Assembly (NCBI GenBank): GCA_043228905.1
Contig: JBHGNT010000025.1
Location: 248,001-312,000, forward strand
DNA from: Azolla caroliniana
Taxonomy: Eukaryota > Polypodiophyta
DNA length: 64,000 nt
Reading direction: 5' to 3'
Each line of letters begins with the position of its first letter. Position 1 is the stretch's first letter. Shown one piece after another: positions 61,136 to 64,000 of the stretch. The translations under genes and the position numbers were made by a program. Below the pieces are notes generated by a model. It saw only the letters and a list, made by a program, of their open reading frames with translations. It had not been told where the DNA came from and did no database searches.

Positions 61136-63216
61136 GCTAGCTATTATATGGAACTAAAAAATCAAGATTTTGAAACTCAGGTCGAGAGATATGAAGAAAT
61201 TAGCAATCTTGAGGAGGGAGTTGGGAGGAGCCCTTGAGTAAATTAAAATGTTCATACCTGGCTCGTGTGATATCGGATTTTTGTGTTCAAACATGCGAAT
61301 CGAAGCTCACAACGCTAGCTATGATATGGTATTAAAAAATCATGATTTTGAAATTGAGGTCGAGAGACATGAAGAAATTAGCAATCTTGAGGAGGAAGTT
61401 GAAAGGAGCCCTTCAGTAAATTAAAATGTTCATACCTGGCTCGTGTGATATCGGATTTTTGTGTTCAAACATGTGAACGCAGCTAACAACGCTAGCTATG
61501 ACATGGTATTAAGAAATCAAGATTTTGAAACTCAGGTCGAGAGATATTACGAAATTACCTACTTTGAGGAGGGAGTTAAGACGACCTAGTAGGTAAATTA
61601 AAATGTTCATACCTGGCTCGTGTGATATCGGATTTTTGTGTTCAAACATGCGAATCGAAGCTAACAACGCTAGCTATTATATGGAACTAAAAAAGCAAGA
61701 TTTTGAGACTCAGGTCGAGAGATATGAAGAAATTAGCAATCTTGAGGAGGGAGTTGAGAGGAGCACTTGAGTATATTAAAATGTTTATACCTGGCTCGTG
61801 TGATATCGGATTTTTGTGTTCAAACATGCGAATCGAAGCTAACAACGCTAGCTATGACATGTTATTAAAAAATCAAGATTTTGAAACTCAGGTAGAGAGA
61901 CATGACGAAATTACCTAATTTGAGGACTAAGTTGAGACGACCTAGTAGGTAAATTAAAATGTTCATACCTGGCTCGTGTGATATCGGATTTTTGTGTTCA
62001 AACATGCGAATCGAAGCTCACAACGCTAGCTATTCTATGGAACTAAAAAATCAAGATTTTGAAACTCAGGTCGAGAGATACGAAGAAATTAGCAATCTTG
62101 AGGAGGGAGTTGAGAGGAGCCCTTGAGTATATTAAAATATTTATACCTGGCTCGTGTGATATCGGATTTTTGTGTTCAAACATGCGAATCGAAGCTAACA
62201 ACGCTAGCTATGACATGGTATTAAAAAATCAAGAGTTTGAAACTCAGGTGGAGAGACATGACGAAATTACCTAATTTGAGGAGTGAGTTGAGAGGAGCCC
62301 TTGAGTACATTAAAATGTTCATACCTGGCTCGTGTGATATCGGATTTTTGTGTTCAAACATGCGAATCGAAGCTAACAATACTAGCTATTATATGGACCT
62401 AAAAAATCAAGATTTTGAAACTTAGGTCGAGAGATATGAAGAAATTAGCAATCTTGAGGAGGGAGTTGAGAGGAGCCCTTGAGTACATTAAAATGTTCAT
62501 ACCTGGCGCGTGTGATATCGGATTTTTGTGTTCAAACATGCGAATCGAAGCTAACAACGGTAGCTATGATATGGAACTAAAAAATCAAGATTTTGAAACT
62601 CAGTTCGAGAGATATGAAGAAATTAGCAATCTTGAGGAGGGAGTTGAGAGGAGCCCTTGAGTACATTATTATGTTCATACCTGGCGCGTGTGATATCGGA
62701 TTCAAAAATCATGATTTCGAAATTGAGGTCGAGAGACATGAAGAAATTAGCAATCTTGAGGAGGGAGTTGAGAGGAGCCCTTGAGTATATTAAAATGTTT
62801 ATACCTGGCTCGTGTGATATCGGATTTTTGTGTTCAAACATGCGAATCGAAGCTAACAACGCTAGCTATGACATGGTATTAAAAAATCAAGAGTTTGAAA
62901 CTCAGGTGGAGAGACATGACGAAATTACCTAATTTGAGGAGTGAGTTCGGAGGAGCCCTTGAGTACATTAAAATGTTCATACCTGGCTCGTGTGATATCG
63001 GATTTTTGTGTTCAAACATGCGAATCGAAGCTAACAATGCTAGCTATTATATGGAACTAAAAAATCAAGATTTTGAAACTCAGGTCGAGAGATATGAAGA
63101 AATTAGCAATCTTGAGGAGGGAGTTGAGAGGAGCCCTTGAGTACATTAAAATGTTCATACCTGGCGCGTGTGATATCGGATTTTTGTGTTCAAACATGCG
63201 AATCGAAGCTAACAAT
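61136..63216. repeat. 3,327-bp segment, copy 2 (first 2,081 bp)
   Basis: Matches 57,809-59,889 in order, including the truncated junction at 62,700 and the 1-bp deletion at about 61,477. Private changes are GAGTTAAGACG near 61,575, CAGTTCGAG at 62,604, and actattct replaced by gctattct at the right end. Confidence 0.86.
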
Positions 63217-64000
63217 GCTAGCTATTCTATGGAACTAAAAAATCAAGATTTTGAAACTCAGGTCGAGAGATATGAAGAAATTAGCAATCTTGAGGAGGGA
63301 GTTGAGAGGAGCCCTTGAGTATATTAAAATGTTTATACCTGGCTCGTGTGATATCGGATTTTTGTGTTCAAACATGCGCATCGAAGCTAACAACGCTAGC
63401 TATGACATGGTATTAAAAAATCAAGAGTTTGAAACTCAGGTGGAGAGACATGACGAAATTACCTAATTTGAGGAGTGAGTTGAGAGGAGCCCTTGAGTAC
63501 ATTAAAATGTTCATACCTGGCTCGTGTGATATCGGATTTTTGTGTTCAAACATGCGAATCGAAGCTAACAATGCTAGCTATTATATGGACCTAAAAAATC
63601 AAGATTTTGAAACTCAGGTCGAGAGATATGAAGAAATTAGCAATCTTGAGGAGGGAGTTGAGAGGAGCCCTTGAGTACATTAAAATGTTCATACCTGGCG
63701 CGTGTGATATCGGATTTTTGTGTTCAAACATGCGAATCGAAGCTCACAACGCTAGCTATTATATCGTATTAAAAAATCAAGATTTTGAAACTCAGGTCGA
63801 GAGATATGAAGAAATTAGCAATCTTGAGGAGGGAGTTGAGAGGAGCCCTTGAGTACATTAAAATGTTCATACCTGGCGCGTGTGATATCGGATTTTTGTG
63901 TTCAAACATGCGAATCGAAGCTATCAACACTAGCTATTCTATGGAACTAAAAAATCAAGATTTTGAAACTCAGGTCGAGAGATATGAAGAAATTAGCAAT
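63217..64000. repeat. Start of another 9-mer-type repeat, cut by the window end
   Basis: The four units plus 72 bp match 55,495-56,278 with an offset of 7,722, including GCGCATCG, TATATCGTATT and CTATCAACAC at 63,921. The array continues beyond the window. Confidence 0.85.

Larger units (their letters stand above)
1..64000. repeat. Tandem satellite array, 178-bp monomer, fills the window
   Basis: Every part of the window is the same 178-bp unit, always in the same orientation, with no interrupting sequence. Counting from the GCTAGC-like start at base 1, the last partial unit starts at 63,929. The span equals 363 units plus 72 bp after allowing for one +33 bp event, thirteen -54 bp events and seventeen -1 bp events. 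No unit is inverted and no homopolymer changes length detectably. Neither edge of the array is present. Unit length close to one nucleosome plus linker and ordered higher-order structure are typical of centromeric or pericentromeric satellites of plants and animals; that role is inference. I do not recognise the family by sequence. Confidence 0.98.

Noticed and set aside
1-64000. CRISPR array
   Set aside because: The repeats are 178 bp and directly abutting. The variable positions are point variants, not unique spacers, and no cas genes are present.
1-64000. CENP-B box
   Set aside because: No TTCGNNNNANNCGGG match was found by eye in the typical unit or the common variants on either strand; TTCGAAACTCAGG and CTTCGATTCGCATG fail at the CGGG part.
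1-64000. Telomeric, ribosomal or minisatellite DNA
   Set aside because: No TTAGGG/TTTAGGG-type runs, no rRNA-like stretches and no short-period substructure beyond a few small palindromes were seen in the unit.

Overview
The whole 64 kb window is a single block of tandem satellite DNA. I found no gene, RNA gene, transposon, CRISPR array or unique sequence in it. The repeat unit is 178 bp (about 39% G+C by hand count of one typical unit) and runs head to tail in one orientation from the first base to the last, so the array continues past both ends. The length inventory closes exactly. Starting each unit at its GCTAGC-like site, 363 unit equivalents plus 72 bp account for 64,000 bases once one 33-bp duplication, thirteen 54-bp deletions and seventeen 1-bp deletions are included. 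A homogeneous array of this length and nucleosome-sized unit points to a eukaryotic chromosome, most likely a centromeric or pericentromeric region. I do not recognise the family or species. The short open frames in the repeat are not genes: 178 is not a multiple of three, so the frame changes at each unit, and many of the frames begin only at a TTG codon.

Layout. Region 1 (1-11,597) is built from 13-unit higher-order repeats: one divergent copy at 1-2,346, two 2,313-bp copies that look essentially identical, and a shortened copy at 6,973-9,107. Two 7-unit repeats of 1,245 bp follow. Region 2 (11,598-64,000) uses a different set of unit variants with 22-, 14-, 11-, 12-, 9- and 5-unit repeats nested in each other. 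Its main feature is a super-repeat present twice in tandem: copy A at about 15,460-32,149 (95 units, 16,690 bp) and copy B at about 32,150-44,250. The two become collinear if one 14-unit (2,491 bp) and one 11-unit (1,957 bp) duplication are removed from A, which gives a 70-unit, 12,242-bp ancestor. From 44 kb to the end the array is a mosaic of shorter duplications of the same variants.

The content here is array history rather than gene function. Hybrid units sit where unequal crossovers would place them, shared single-base changes give an order of events, and a 124-bp truncated unit occurs next to its full-length parent. Small patches of each region's variants occur inside the other, and many variable positions are CpG transitions, as expected if the array is methylated. 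The sequence does not show whether the array carries a functional centromere.
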